A stretch of 46,192 nucleotides of DNA from Acidimicrobiaceae bacterium (GTDB lineage: Bacteria; Actinomycetota; Acidimicrobiia; Acidimicrobiales; RAAP-2). Location of the stretch: positions 1 to 46,192 of the forward strand of contig PLZP01000056.1 of NCBI GenBank assembly GCA_003152215.1, given 5' to 3'. Under the pieces are notes generated by a model, which ran no database searches, was not told the origin of the DNA, and worked only from the letters and a program-made list of their open reading frames with translations. The number at the start of each line of letters is the position of its first letter. The stretch's first letter is position 1. Below, one piece after another: positions 1 through 7,091 of this stretch. The position numbers and the translations under genes are program-made.

Positions 1-61
1 GCTTGACAAACATAGGAGCATCACGCACCCGGCCGAGATTGCCATCCCGTTCACGCTGCGC

Positions 62-1027
62 CTATTCCTCGAAGTCTTTACCCAACGGTTCAGAGTCCAA
101 CTCGGTAAGTAATCCTGGAAAGAACAACTCGGTCCCGCTGCGAATTTCTTGCAACACTTCGCTCGGATAGCCGAGGTATGAAACGAGGTGGTGCATTGAC
201 TGATAATGCGAGATGAGCGCAACAGAAATTTGCAAGTGAAGGTCGTTCAAACTCGTCTCAGTCCGGAGCCTGTTTTCCACTCCACCGTCCAATTCGAAAT
301 ACTCCAACACGCCAATTCCGGGATGCACGCAAGCGCTGAGGTAGTAATAGAAGCCTTCCCAACTTCCCGCCCGAATCCAACGTTTTCCAAAGATCTCGGC
401 AGTCGCGCTGGGGCGTTGAAACTTCTCTTCAAATGCCTGCGGCCCGTCCTCCTCGTTGAACGTCGTTTCTCCGATCACGCTCCACTGGTTTGGCTCATTT
501 GCAACTACCGATGACGGAAACATTTGTAATACGATCGCCCTGGACTTCTTAAGTCTGTTCCTGTAGTGCTTGCGCGTGGCATCCTCCTTGCCAACCGTAT
601 GCGTGGCAGCGATGGCCATCTCGCTCGCGCCGTTTGCATCTTCCAATAGAGCCCTTGCGGCGCGCTGCTCGACGGTGGCATCGTCATCTAGGAGCCAAGC
701 GATGCGCGCGGAATACTCTTCCGCCATTCGCACTAACGGCAAGCAAGAGAATGTGATCTTTTCTTCACTACATAGTGCGCCTATTCCGCCGATCAAATCA
801 GCAACCACCACGCTCCAAGCCTGCGCCAATTGGTAAATGATGTCGAACGGATACTTTGTGCCAAACTTCGCTTCGCAGTACTCAACTTCAACTCGAAATT
901 GACTCTCCGAGATCACAGATCCCTGTTCGAACGATCGTCGTAATTGGGCAACGTAAGTCAGCATTCCAGAGACACCCAGTAGCCATGCCGAGAGCAGCGG
1001 ATGAATGTGCCATTCGTCCTCGTCCAT
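62..1027 (-). CDS. Hypothetical protein, 321 aa, island cargo
   Basis: I do not recognise the family. The protein is soluble apart from a mildly hydrophobic N-terminal stretch (about residues 10-25, HPLLSAWLLGVSGML) and looks mostly helical. A segment near residues 95-130 (RMAEEYSARIAWLL) and a later SACVHPG motif resemble what is often seen in helical hypotheticals of mobile elements, but that is only an impression. The start is well supported: the minus strand reads GGGAGGTGATC shortly before the ATG. It lies 44 nt downstream of the 108-aa ORF on the same strand, so the two probably form an operon. Base composition looks less GC-rich than the genes after 3090, in keeping with acquired DNA. 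No function is assigned. Confidence 0.75.
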   Translation of the reverse strand: MDEDEWHIHPLLSAWLLGVSGMLTYVAQLRRSFEQGSVISESQFRVEVEYCEAKFGTKYPFDIIYQLAQAWSVVVADLIGGIGALCSEEKITFSCLPLVRMAEEYSARIAWLLDDDATVEQRAARALLEDANGASEMAIAATHTVGKEDATRKHYRNRLKKSRAIVLQMFPSSVVANEPNQWSVIGETTFNEEDGPQAFEEKFQRPSATAEIFGKRWIRAGSWEGFYYYLSACVHPGIGVLEYFELDGGVENRLRTETSLNDLHLQISVALISHYQSMHHLVSYLGYPSEVLQEIRSGTELFFPGLLTELDSEPLGKDFEE

Positions 1028-1071
1028 TTATGATCACCTCCCGCCCGAGCGCCTCACCTCGAAAGGCTAAA

Positions 1072-1398
1072 TCATCGTCCGCCAATGGGTGCCCACGGCT
1101 CAACTCGCCATTCGGAGATTGTGCAAGTCGGCCCTCCGACACGGATCGGTGAAACGCGACACCAGAGCGTTTCGCCAACTTCCATACTCAGCGGTATTAG
1201 CTCAACTCTGTCGTCTGCATGTACCCTGCTGCTCCGAAGTACTGAAAGCACTTCGATCTGTTCTTCGTTATAGAGCGGCCTGTCCAACTGACCAAATGTC
1301 GGCCAGACTCCTGTGGCGTGAAAATGGTCGTAAGCGCGGGTAATTACGACGCGTTGCTCTCGACTTGAACCTTCGCCCAGAACCGACTCGTCGCTCAC
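1072..1398 (-). CDS. Hypothetical protein, 108 aa
   Basis: Small protein with a GTG start preceded by AGGGGG on the minus strand. The N-terminal half reads like a helical domain (YDHFHATGVWPTFGQLDR), a pattern I associate with small actinobacterial hypotheticals of the form 'yehf..tgeWPtf..ld'; no enzyme motif is visible. It precedes the 321-aa gene on the same strand and is probably co-transcribed with it. It is divergent from the HNH gene. The C-terminus (WRVEPWAPIGGR) is short and the reading frame is overlapped by other ORFs, so a frameshifted end cannot be excluded. Confidence 0.55.
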   Translation of the reverse strand: MSDESVLGEGSSREQRVVITRAYDHFHATGVWPTFGQLDRPLYNEEQIEVLSVLRSSRVHADDRVELIPLSMEVGETLWCRVSPIRVGGPTCTISEWRVEPWAPIGGR

Positions 1399-1639
1399 CC
1401 ATACCCCCTGTGGTCAACGACGTGTAGGCCGAGTCACTTGAATGAGCCATGCGCTTCACAAGGGGCCAAGGAGTCGTCGCCAGACAGAAGGTATTGCGAG
1501 CAGTCAGTCGCCCTATCGACGGACCATCCGGATACAAGAACATCGCCACTGGCTTCGAGGCGCCTACTTGCCGTCTAAACATGCGCCGCAAGGGTACTCG
1601 ACGAGTAGCCGCGACCGCGGCTCGGAAAGGACACTGAGC

Positions 1640-2254
1640 GTGTCTATCGAAAACCCGAATGTCCGCCGCGATCGCGACGACAAAAACAAGAAGACTCGTA
1701 AGAAGAATGACCCGAAGGTTTCGCGCATTGAGCCGAGCCTGCTCCCCGTTGCCCTGGTCAACCTAACCAGAATGATGATGAACCTGGCGAACATTGACCC
1801 GGTGAACAACCCTGACATTCCGTTGATGAGGAACCCCAGTGGTTTTGTGACTACACCACGCATCAGAACGGTGGCGTATCTGGCCAAAGCTATCCTGCAC
1901 GACATCACCGTGTGCTCGTATTGCTGGAAGCCGGGTGATCTGCTGCTGGCGCCCGATGGCCTCCCCTGGGGACTCGCCCATGTGATTCCCCTCTGCAAGG
2001 GCGGAATCGAGAATCTGAGCAACATTGTCAAATGTTGCCAGACATGTAACACCTGGAAAGGCCGACGCATTGTGGCCCCACACCCCGAAACTTCCTGGGC
2101 TGCCGCTGACTCCGTAATCGGAACCGACCTATGGACGGACGCCTCCGACTTCTTCAAGGGGACCCTGGTGGTTCAGCCCTTCACCATGGAAATCGCCACG
2201 GAAGAGGAAATGACCGCCCTGACCGCACAGTGGCGACGGACGGCACGCGTCTGA
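1640..2254 (+). CDS. HNH endonuclease-like protein
   Basis: Predicted metal-dependent nuclease of the HNH superfamily. The track starts the ORF at 1442, but a GTG at 1640 follows GGAAAGGA at good spacing, giving 204 aa; the upstream 66 codons look non-coding. Counting from that GTG, a CxxC pair sits at residues 92 and 95 (VCSYCWKPGD), the HNH-type histidine at about 114 (GLAHVIPL), an Asn in GGIENLSN near 125-128, and a second Cys pair in CCQTCNTWKG (about 133-137). This is the usual zinc-supported beta-beta-alpha metal fold. The N-terminus is very basic (DRDDKNKKTRKK), compatible with DNA binding. The gene lies next to a tRNA fragment and is followed by a strong bidirectional terminator. It could be a free-standing element nuclease or a restriction-type enzyme; the target is unknown. 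Confidence 0.8.
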   Translation: MSIENPNVRRDRDDKNKKTRKKNDPKVSRIEPSLLPVALVNLTRMMMNLANIDPVNNPDIPLMRNPSGFVTTPRIRTVAYLAKAILHDITVCSYCWKPGDLLLAPDGLPWGLAHVIPLCKGGIENLSNIVKCCQTCNTWKGRRIVAPHPETSWAAADSVIGTDLWTDASDFFKGTLVVQPFTMEIATEEEMTALTAQWRRTARV

Positions 2255-2259
2255 GTCTC

Positions 2260-2295
2260 AAAAGCACACCCCGTTTGTTCAAGGGGTGTGCTTTT
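2260..2295. terminator. Bidirectional intrinsic terminator
   Basis: A perfect 13-bp inverted repeat (AAAAGCACACCCC and GGGGTGTGCTTTT) encloses a 10-nt loop. The A-run on one side and the T-run on the other make it a terminator in both directions. It sits between the convergent HNH gene and the 164-aa gene. Confidence 0.9.
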
Positions 2296-2299
2296 GTTG

Positions 2300-2794
2300 C
2301 TAGCTGAGTACCTCTCGAAGAGCATCTCCGTGGTGGGGCAAGCCGGTCTCGTGAGAAACGATGGCCGAAAGCCCGGTGGCGAGCAGAGCGGAGATGAGCA
2401 GATTAACGCTCGAATTCGATGTCTCCAAAAGCCGCTTCGTGCTGGGGTCGACAAAGTTGAGATTTCCTTCGACGTGGCGGGCCAACAACTTCGCTTCGCC
2501 TAACAATTCGTCCTCGGGACGATCCCACATGCCCGTCACAATGCGAGAGGCGAGTTCGCGGATCTCCACCTGAGGGTTAAGTTTCGGGTGCGTCAGCAGG
2601 TGACGCTCTAAGAGACGACCGTTCGCGGCGCTCAGGGTGTTTATAAGACCGAATCGATCTTTGTTCGTGAGCAGAGTGTTCAGGATTGCCGAGGCGTCGA
2701 TCAACTCGGTGGTCGTGAACAGGGTGTCGGCGGCGACGGCCAGTTCAGAAGCGATTTCCGGGCTAATGGTGTGGTTGGGGGCGGCGATGTACAT
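2300..2794 (-). CDS. Hypothetical protein, 164 aa
   Basis: No family recognised. The sequence is predicted helical, with short hydrophobic patches but no convincing membrane segment or signal peptide; the C-terminus contains a hydrophobic run (VNLLISALLATGLSAIV) that might bury a helix. There is no obvious ribosome site at the ATG, so the start is uncertain. It is convergent with the HNH gene and shares the terminator between them. It lies inside the presumed integrated element, between the HNH gene and the tRNA fragment. Coding quality is supported by coherent amino-acid composition and absence of a better overlapping ORF. Confidence 0.6.
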   Translation of the reverse strand: MYIAAPNHTISPEIASELAVAADTLFTTTELIDASAILNTLLTNKDRFGLINTLSAANGRLLERHLLTHPKLNPQVEIRELASRIVTGMWDRPEDELLGEAKLLARHVEGNLNFVDPSTKRLLETSNSSVNLLISALLATGLSAIVSHETGLPHHGDALREVLS

Positions 2795-2989
2795 ACCATA
2801 GATCGTGCCTACTAGTGACCGAGCACACGAAGACTACGGCCGGCGCATCCCTGGCGCAGGGTTCGGATTGACGAGTGGGCAAATGCTGTTAATAATGGGC
2901 ACGCGTGACCGGGGCCAATCCTCGCTCACGACAAGGCAGTTGCCAATAACGACAAGGCCGTCAGCGTTGTCAGTGGAGAAAGACTTACA

Positions 2990-3032
2990 TTTTCCTAAAC
3001 CGTGTGCGCAGGTTCGAATCCTGCCGGGGGCA
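2990..3032 (+). repeat. 3' fragment of tRNA-Arg(CCU), probable att site
   Basis: The sequence runs from the anticodon loop (TTCCTAA, anticodon CCT at 2994-2996) through ACCG, the variable region, a perfect T-arm (GCAGG TTCGAAT CCTGC) and the acceptor strand CGGGGGC plus discriminator A. The 5' half of a tRNA (it should begin GCCCCCG) is absent from the preceding 80 bases. A tRNA truncated exactly at the anticodon is the classical left-over of site-specific integration into a tRNA gene. Because chromosomal genes follow on the right, the element should lie to the left. An 11-12 nt imperfect copy of the tail (CTGCCGGGGCAC) follows directly. Confidence 0.8.
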
Positions 3033-3089
3033 CTGCCGGGGCACGGACGGAGGCGCGTATCGCGACCTCTTGAAAACTCGAGGTCCTAG

Positions 3090-4790
3090 TCATTCGGCCA
3101 AGCGAAGCCAACGCTCTTCCGTCGCGTTCAACTCTTCTAGGAGATCGGCTAACTCCGCACCCAGTTTCGACTGTTCCGCGTGATCGGGCGAGGCCACGAT
3201 TTTCTTCGTTAGCACCGACCGTCGTCGTTCGAGACGTGCCATCTCTTTTTCGGCGTCGCGAATCTGGCGTCCGAGCGGGACGTTTGGGGTCGAGAGGGGC
3301 GCGCTTGCCCCAGTGGGCACCGGCGCACCGGCGGAGCTCTTGGTGGTTTGCGCAATCCACGCGTCGATGCCGCCGGGAACCTCAACTATCGTTCCGCTGG
3401 CCTGCACCTCGAGAAGGCGGTCGGTCGTACGACTAAGGAACGTGCGATCGTGCGAGACAACCACCAGTGTTCCGGGCCACTGACTCAAGAACTCCTCAAC
3501 GAGTCGAATGGTCTCGAGGTCGAGATCGTTGGTGGGTTCGTCGAGGAACAGGACGTTCGGGCGCAATGAGAGGGCCAAAAGCAACTGCAGTCGCCTCCGC
3601 TCGCCGCCCGAGAGATCCTTGGCTTTCGTCATCGGTAGGGCCCCAGTGAACCAAAACCGCTTCATGAGCGCGACGTCGTCGGGTGAACCGGGAATACCCC
3701 GTGGTCCGGCGACGAGTTCTTGAACCGTCGCTTCCAGGTCGAAACCACCCCCATGCTGTTCGAGGAACGAAGCCACGACCGTGGGTCCGCGCTTCACCGT
3801 TCCCTTCGAGGGTGCGAGGAGTTGGGCGAGCAGGTTTAGGAACGTCGACTTACCTGCTCCATTAGGCCCGACGACGCCGACGCGCTCTCCGGGGCCGAGA
3901 TCGAGGTTGACGTCGTGGAGGATTGGCTCTTGACCTTCGTAGGCGAAGGTGACTCCATGGGCCTTGATCACTGTGTTGCCGAGCCGCGGGACGTTGGTTA
4001 CCAGGTCGAGCGTCCCGACTCGCGCCGCGGCTTCGGGTCGAGTCGCCAAGAGGCGCCTGGCGGCGTCGAGTCGGGCTTGGGGCTTTGTGGCGCGAGCTTT
4101 GACGCCTCGGCGAAGCCACGCCAACTCAGTTCTCGCGAGATTGCGACGAATCTGCTCGGCCGTGGCCGCGTGTTCTTCGCGCTCTGCTTGGGCCTCGAGG
4201 AGTTGGGAGTAACCACCCGCGTGCACGTACGTTTTGCCTCGGTCGATTTCGACCATCCGCGTCGTGACCTGATCGAGGAGGAAACGATCGTGGCTTACTA
4301 AGACCACGGCACCTTTGAAGCTCTTGATCTGCTGTTCGAGCCATTGGATGGCGTTGAGATCCAAGTGGTTCGTTGGCTCGTCGAGAATGAGCACGTCGAG
4401 GTCCTCGCTGAAGACGCGAGCGAGTGCGACGCGCTTGAGTTGGCCACCGGAGAGGTTCTCCGTTTCGACGTCGGCTTCACTGAGCATCCCGAGGCGGTCC
4501 AGCGCGGCGTCAACTTTCCATCCGCTGCCCAGAGTTTTTCGAACCGTGCCGGTGGGCAACGTCGGTATCTGCTCCAAGAAGCCAACGTGCGCGTCACGAC
4601 CACGGCGAATGTTGCCGGAGTCTGGACTCAGCGTCCCGGCGATAATCCTGAGCAGCGTCGTCTTGCCAACGCCATTGATGCCCACCACGCCGATTCGATC
4701 TCCCGAGGAGATGGTTAACGACAGATTCTCTAACAGAGTTCGGTCGGCGCCTTCGAGGGTGACCTCTTGGAGGTCGACGAGAATTGTCAC
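3090..4790 (-). CDS. uup: ABC-F family ATPase, Uup-like
   Basis: Two complete ABC ATPase domains on one chain of 566 aa without membrane segments, the ABC-F layout. Domain 1 has Walker A GINGVGKT (38-45), signature LSGGQ (113-117) and DEPTNHLD (137-144). Domain 2 has GPNGAGKS (308-315), LSGGE (393-397) and DEPTNDLD (418-425). The linker contains TELAWLRRGVKARATK, close to the Uup-type linker rather than the longer EttA arm. The final 60 residues (about 505-566) are a charged coiled coil, as in the DNA/ribosome-binding tail of Uup. Members act on the ribosome or in DNA transactions; some confer antibiotic resistance. GTG start. It is the first chromosomal gene beyond the tRNA fragment. Subfamily assignment is from motifs only. 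Confidence 0.88.
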   Translation of the reverse strand: MTILVDLQEVTLEGADRTLLENLSLTISSGDRIGVVGINGVGKTTLLRIIAGTLSPDSGNIRRGRDAHVGFLEQIPTLPTGTVRKTLGSGWKVDAALDRLGMLSEADVETENLSGGQLKRVALARVFSEDLDVLILDEPTNHLDLNAIQWLEQQIKSFKGAVVLVSHDRFLLDQVTTRMVEIDRGKTYVHAGGYSQLLEAQAEREEHAATAEQIRRNLARTELAWLRRGVKARATKPQARLDAARRLLATRPEAAARVGTLDLVTNVPRLGNTVIKAHGVTFAYEGQEPILHDVNLDLGPGERVGVVGPNGAGKSTFLNLLAQLLAPSKGTVKRGPTVVASFLEQHGGGFDLEATVQELVAGPRGIPGSPDDVALMKRFWFTGALPMTKAKDLSGGERRRLQLLLALSLRPNVLFLDEPTNDLDLETIRLVEEFLSQWPGTLVVVSHDRTFLSRTTDRLLEVQASGTIVEVPGGIDAWIAQTTKSSAGAPVPTGASAPLSTPNVPLGRQIRDAEKEMARLERRRSVLTKKIVASPDHAEQSKLGAELADLLEELNATEERWLRLAE

Positions 4791-5048
4791 GGGACACCAA
4801 GGCTAATGACCCCCTATCGGAAACGTGCTCTCGGTGACTTTTCGTGCGGCTCAGTTGAAGATGACCTCGAACGATTGCTGGAAGTGTGCCAGGGCGCACA
4901 TACCTCCGGTGCAGCCCGTCGCCCCCTCGGCAGGGTGAGGTCGAGGTCGCACGTCACTTTTCTCTGCCGGTCGCTTCGCGAGTCGTGAGACTGATGACCA
5001 TGCATCTGAAGAAGGTGAACTGCGACTGAATGTCTCGAACTCGTGATG

Positions 5049-5054
5049 TACATT
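5049..5054 (+). promoter_or_regulatory. -10 box of a probable leaderless promoter
   Basis: TACATT lies exactly 6 nt upstream of the ATG at 5061, which would place the transcription start on the start codon. No Shine-Dalgarno sequence is visible. The -35 region (CTGAAT at 17 nt) is weak. Confidence 0.45.
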
Positions 5055-5060
5055 TGCGCA

Positions 5061-5753
5061 ATGTCGACAACAGAAGAACAGACCTGGGCGTACGAAGACT
5101 CCCGCCGGCGCATCGATGCGCTCGCTCGCCAGCTCAACATTGAGCAACGCGCCACAGTCGTGCCGTGCTGCCCACTGTGGACTGTGAACGATGTGGTTGG
5201 ACACCTGACCGGACTGCTCGAAGATCGACGCGATGCAAATATGCCGAGCGGTTCCTTCGGCGATTGGACTGCCGCGCAAGTTGCCCGTCAACGCGACCTT
5301 CCCATGTCGCAAGTGTTGGACAAGTGGCAAGAACTGGCGGCGATGGAAATTGATGGCCCCCCATCGTTGGCCGCTCTTTCCTTTGACATCGTGACCCACG
5401 AACACGATATTTATCAAGCGCTCGGAATTGCGGGAGACCGCTCCACGTACTGGGTAACTGTCGGCGCCGAGCGTGCCGGGGAGCGGATGAGGTCAATGCT
5501 GACGGAGGGTTCCGCGCCCGGTGTGCTGGCAACGACCGAAGATGGAACGCATCTTTGCGAGGGCGCCGAGACGCCGATTGGACTCGAGACCTCGTGCTAC
5601 GCACTCCTTCGACTCGCGACGGGGCGCATGAGTCGCGCACAGGCGCAATCGCTCGGTTGGGATTCGGATCCATCACCCGTGCTCGACGCGTTATTCGCCG
5701 ACGGCTTCTTCGTCCTCCAGCCGTACGATGTCGCCGAGGTGGGCGGCTTCTAG
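5061..5753 (+). CDS. Mycothiol-dependent maleylpyruvate isomerase family protein
   Basis: Member of the MDMPI_N/DinB-like family of actinobacteria, small metalloproteins that often use mycothiol. The N-terminal four-helix domain carries the characteristic WTVNDVVGHLTGL segment with a metal-binding His, and a second site is visible in FDIVTHEHDIYQALG (His-Glu-His-Asp). The substrate cannot be named; most relatives are uncharacterised. The track begins at 5043, but the ATG at 5061 (230 aa) fits a leaderless promoter with its -10 box 6 nt upstream. The gene is convergent with the enoyl-CoA hydratase gene, the two stop codons sharing the palindrome CTAG. Confidence 0.8.
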   Translation: MSTTEEQTWAYEDSRRRIDALARQLNIEQRATVVPCCPLWTVNDVVGHLTGLLEDRRDANMPSGSFGDWTAAQVARQRDLPMSQVLDKWQELAAMEIDGPPSLAALSFDIVTHEHDIYQALGIAGDRSTYWVTVGAERAGERMRSMLTEGSAPGVLATTEDGTHLCEGAETPIGLETSCYALLRLATGRMSRAQAQSLGWDSDPSPVLDALFADGFFVLQPYDVAEVGGF

Positions 5754-6538
5754 TCGGTTGTCGGAAGACGGCCCCAACGGGGCTGGCGCTTTTCAATGAA
5801 CGCCTTCATTGATTCCTGCGCGTCCGGGTGCAGACTCGCCGAGGCCATCGTGTCGGTCGCGAAGGCGTAGGCGTCATCTTGGTCCATGGCGATCTGCTCA
5901 TAGAAGGCTCGCTTGCCAATGCCCTTTGAGGCTGCGCTGCCGCGCGTGACACGACGAATCATCGTCGACGTCGCTCCATCGAGTTCAGATGTTGGCACGA
6001 CGAGATTGACGAGTCCCCACTCCAGGGCGGTCTTGGCGTCAATCGCGTCGCCGCTCATCGCCATCTCGAGTGCGCGCTTTCGACCAATGGATCGCCCGAC
6101 GGCCACGAGGGGGGTGGTGCAGAAGAGGCCCCCCTTTCCACCCGGCGTGCAGAACGTCGCCTCCTCGCCCGCGACGGCCAAGTCGGCGGTGGCGACCAAC
6201 TGGCATCCGGCGCCCGTTGCGAGAGCGTGAACTCGAGCAACGACGGGTTGGGGAATCGATTGGATGGTCTGCATCATCAACGTGCACACGCCAAAGAGGC
6301 GCTGTAGCGAGGCGAGGTCTTGCCCCGCCATCTCTGTGAAGTCGTGCCCGGCGCAGAAGAGGCGCCCTTTGGCGGCCAAAATGACGCCGGTTGCGTCACT
6401 GTCGCCGACGTCGCGGAAGGCCTGCGTTAATTCGGTCATGAGATCAAGCGAAAGGACGTTCAAGCGCTCCGGTCGATTCAGCCAAATGGTCACGGTATCG
6501 CGATCGCGCTCACTCATGACGTAGTGGAACTCATTCAT
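5750..6538 (-). CDS. Enoyl-CoA hydratase/isomerase family protein (ECHDC3-like)
   Basis: Crotonase-fold protein of typical length (262 aa). FCAGHDFTEM (around residue 62) forms one half of the oxyanion hole, and GAGCQLVATADLAVA (about 109-123) the other. The segment TPGGKGGLFCTTPLVA stands where true hydratases have the catalytic PE(x)nGG pattern, so the usual first catalytic glutamate is absent. That is the pattern of ECHDC3-type paralogues. The reaction may therefore not be hydration of an enoyl-CoA. The start is supported by AAAGGAG upstream. It is monocistronic as far as seen, convergent with the MDMPI-like gene. Confidence 0.85.
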   Translation of the reverse strand: MNEFHYVMSERDRDTVTIWLNRPERLNVLSLDLMTELTQAFRDVGDSDATGVILAAKGRLFCAGHDFTEMAGQDLASLQRLFGVCTLMMQTIQSIPQPVVARVHALATGAGCQLVATADLAVAGEEATFCTPGGKGGLFCTTPLVAVGRSIGRKRALEMAMSGDAIDAKTALEWGLVNLVVPTSELDGATSTMIRRVTRGSAASKGIGKRAFYEQIAMDQDDAYAFATDTMASASLHPDAQESMKAFIEKRQPRWGRLPTTD

Positions 6539-6655
6539 TTGCAGCTCCTTTAACGATTCGCGAACGAGCCTAATTCGCTCGAGGTAAGGGCATTACGAAA
6601 GCCGATCGGTGAGACGTTGCCTTCGCGGCGAGGGGTACATCGATCGAATCGGGAC

Positions 6656-7057
6656 CTACGCTTCGGGTTGAGGGACCGCAGCGTCGCCGCCGTCTCCTAG
6701 GTAATTGTCAATCAGGGTCAGGAGCAACTTCAGGTCGAGTGGCTTGGTGAGGTATTCATTCGCGCCGGCGTCACGGAACCGACGGACTTGACCGGGCGTC
6801 GCGTCGGCCGAGAGAACGACGATTGGAATGTTGGCTGTCGTCGCATCAGCTCGCAGCCGCTCGAGGACATCGAAGCCATTGATGTCGGGGAGGTGCACGT
6901 CGAGGAGAATCAGATCGGGGTGTCGGGTCTGAGCGATGTTAATCCCGGGATTGCCCTGGACCGAGGTGAGGAGTTGAACGTCAGGCCGCTGAAGAAGGAG
7001 CCGTTCGACGAGTTGGACGTTGTAGAGGTTGTCTTCGATGTAGAGGATGGTGGTCAT
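6656..7057 (-). CDS. Single-domain response regulator
   Basis: CheY-like receiver of 133 aa with no output domain. Acidic pair E8-D9 (IEDN), phospho-acceptor D53 (LILLDVHLP), switch Ser83 (VVLSADA) and Lys105 (YLTKPLD) are all present. It is encoded 34 nt downstream of the PAS histidine kinase on the same strand, so the kinase is the likely phospho-donor. With no DNA-binding part, it must signal by protein contact or act in a phosphorelay. The C-terminus carries a short acidic tail (GGDAAVPQPEA). No ribosome site stands out before the ATG. Confidence 0.92.
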   Translation of the reverse strand: MTTILYIEDNLYNVQLVERLLLQRPDVQLLTSVQGNPGINIAQTRHPDLILLDVHLPDINGFDVLERLRADATTANIPIVVLSADATPGQVRRFRDAGANEYLTKPLDLKLLLTLIDNYLGDGGDAAVPQPEA

Positions 7058-7091
7058 AGTGACTCGTTGGAGCCCCTCTCGGTCGTTGGCG

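Noticed and set aside
1-61. TTGACA-like sequence at the extreme left edge
   Set aside because: There is no matching -10 box or downstream plus-strand gene; the few bases cannot be interpreted without more flank.
1449-1637. 62-aa basic ORF ending 2 nt before the HNH start
   Set aside because: No ribosome site, no family character, and it overlaps the leader of the HNH gene; a coupled leader peptide is possible but unsupported.
2805-3089. 94-aa plus-strand ORF before the ABC-F gene
   Set aside because: Its CAQVRILPGA stretch is the familiar translation of a tRNA T-arm and acceptor stem, so it is a shadow of the tRNA fragment.
4791-5060. GC-rich intergenic segment, considered for a structured RNA
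   Set aside because: I found no long stem or known RNA motif; the minus-strand ORFs there are shadows.
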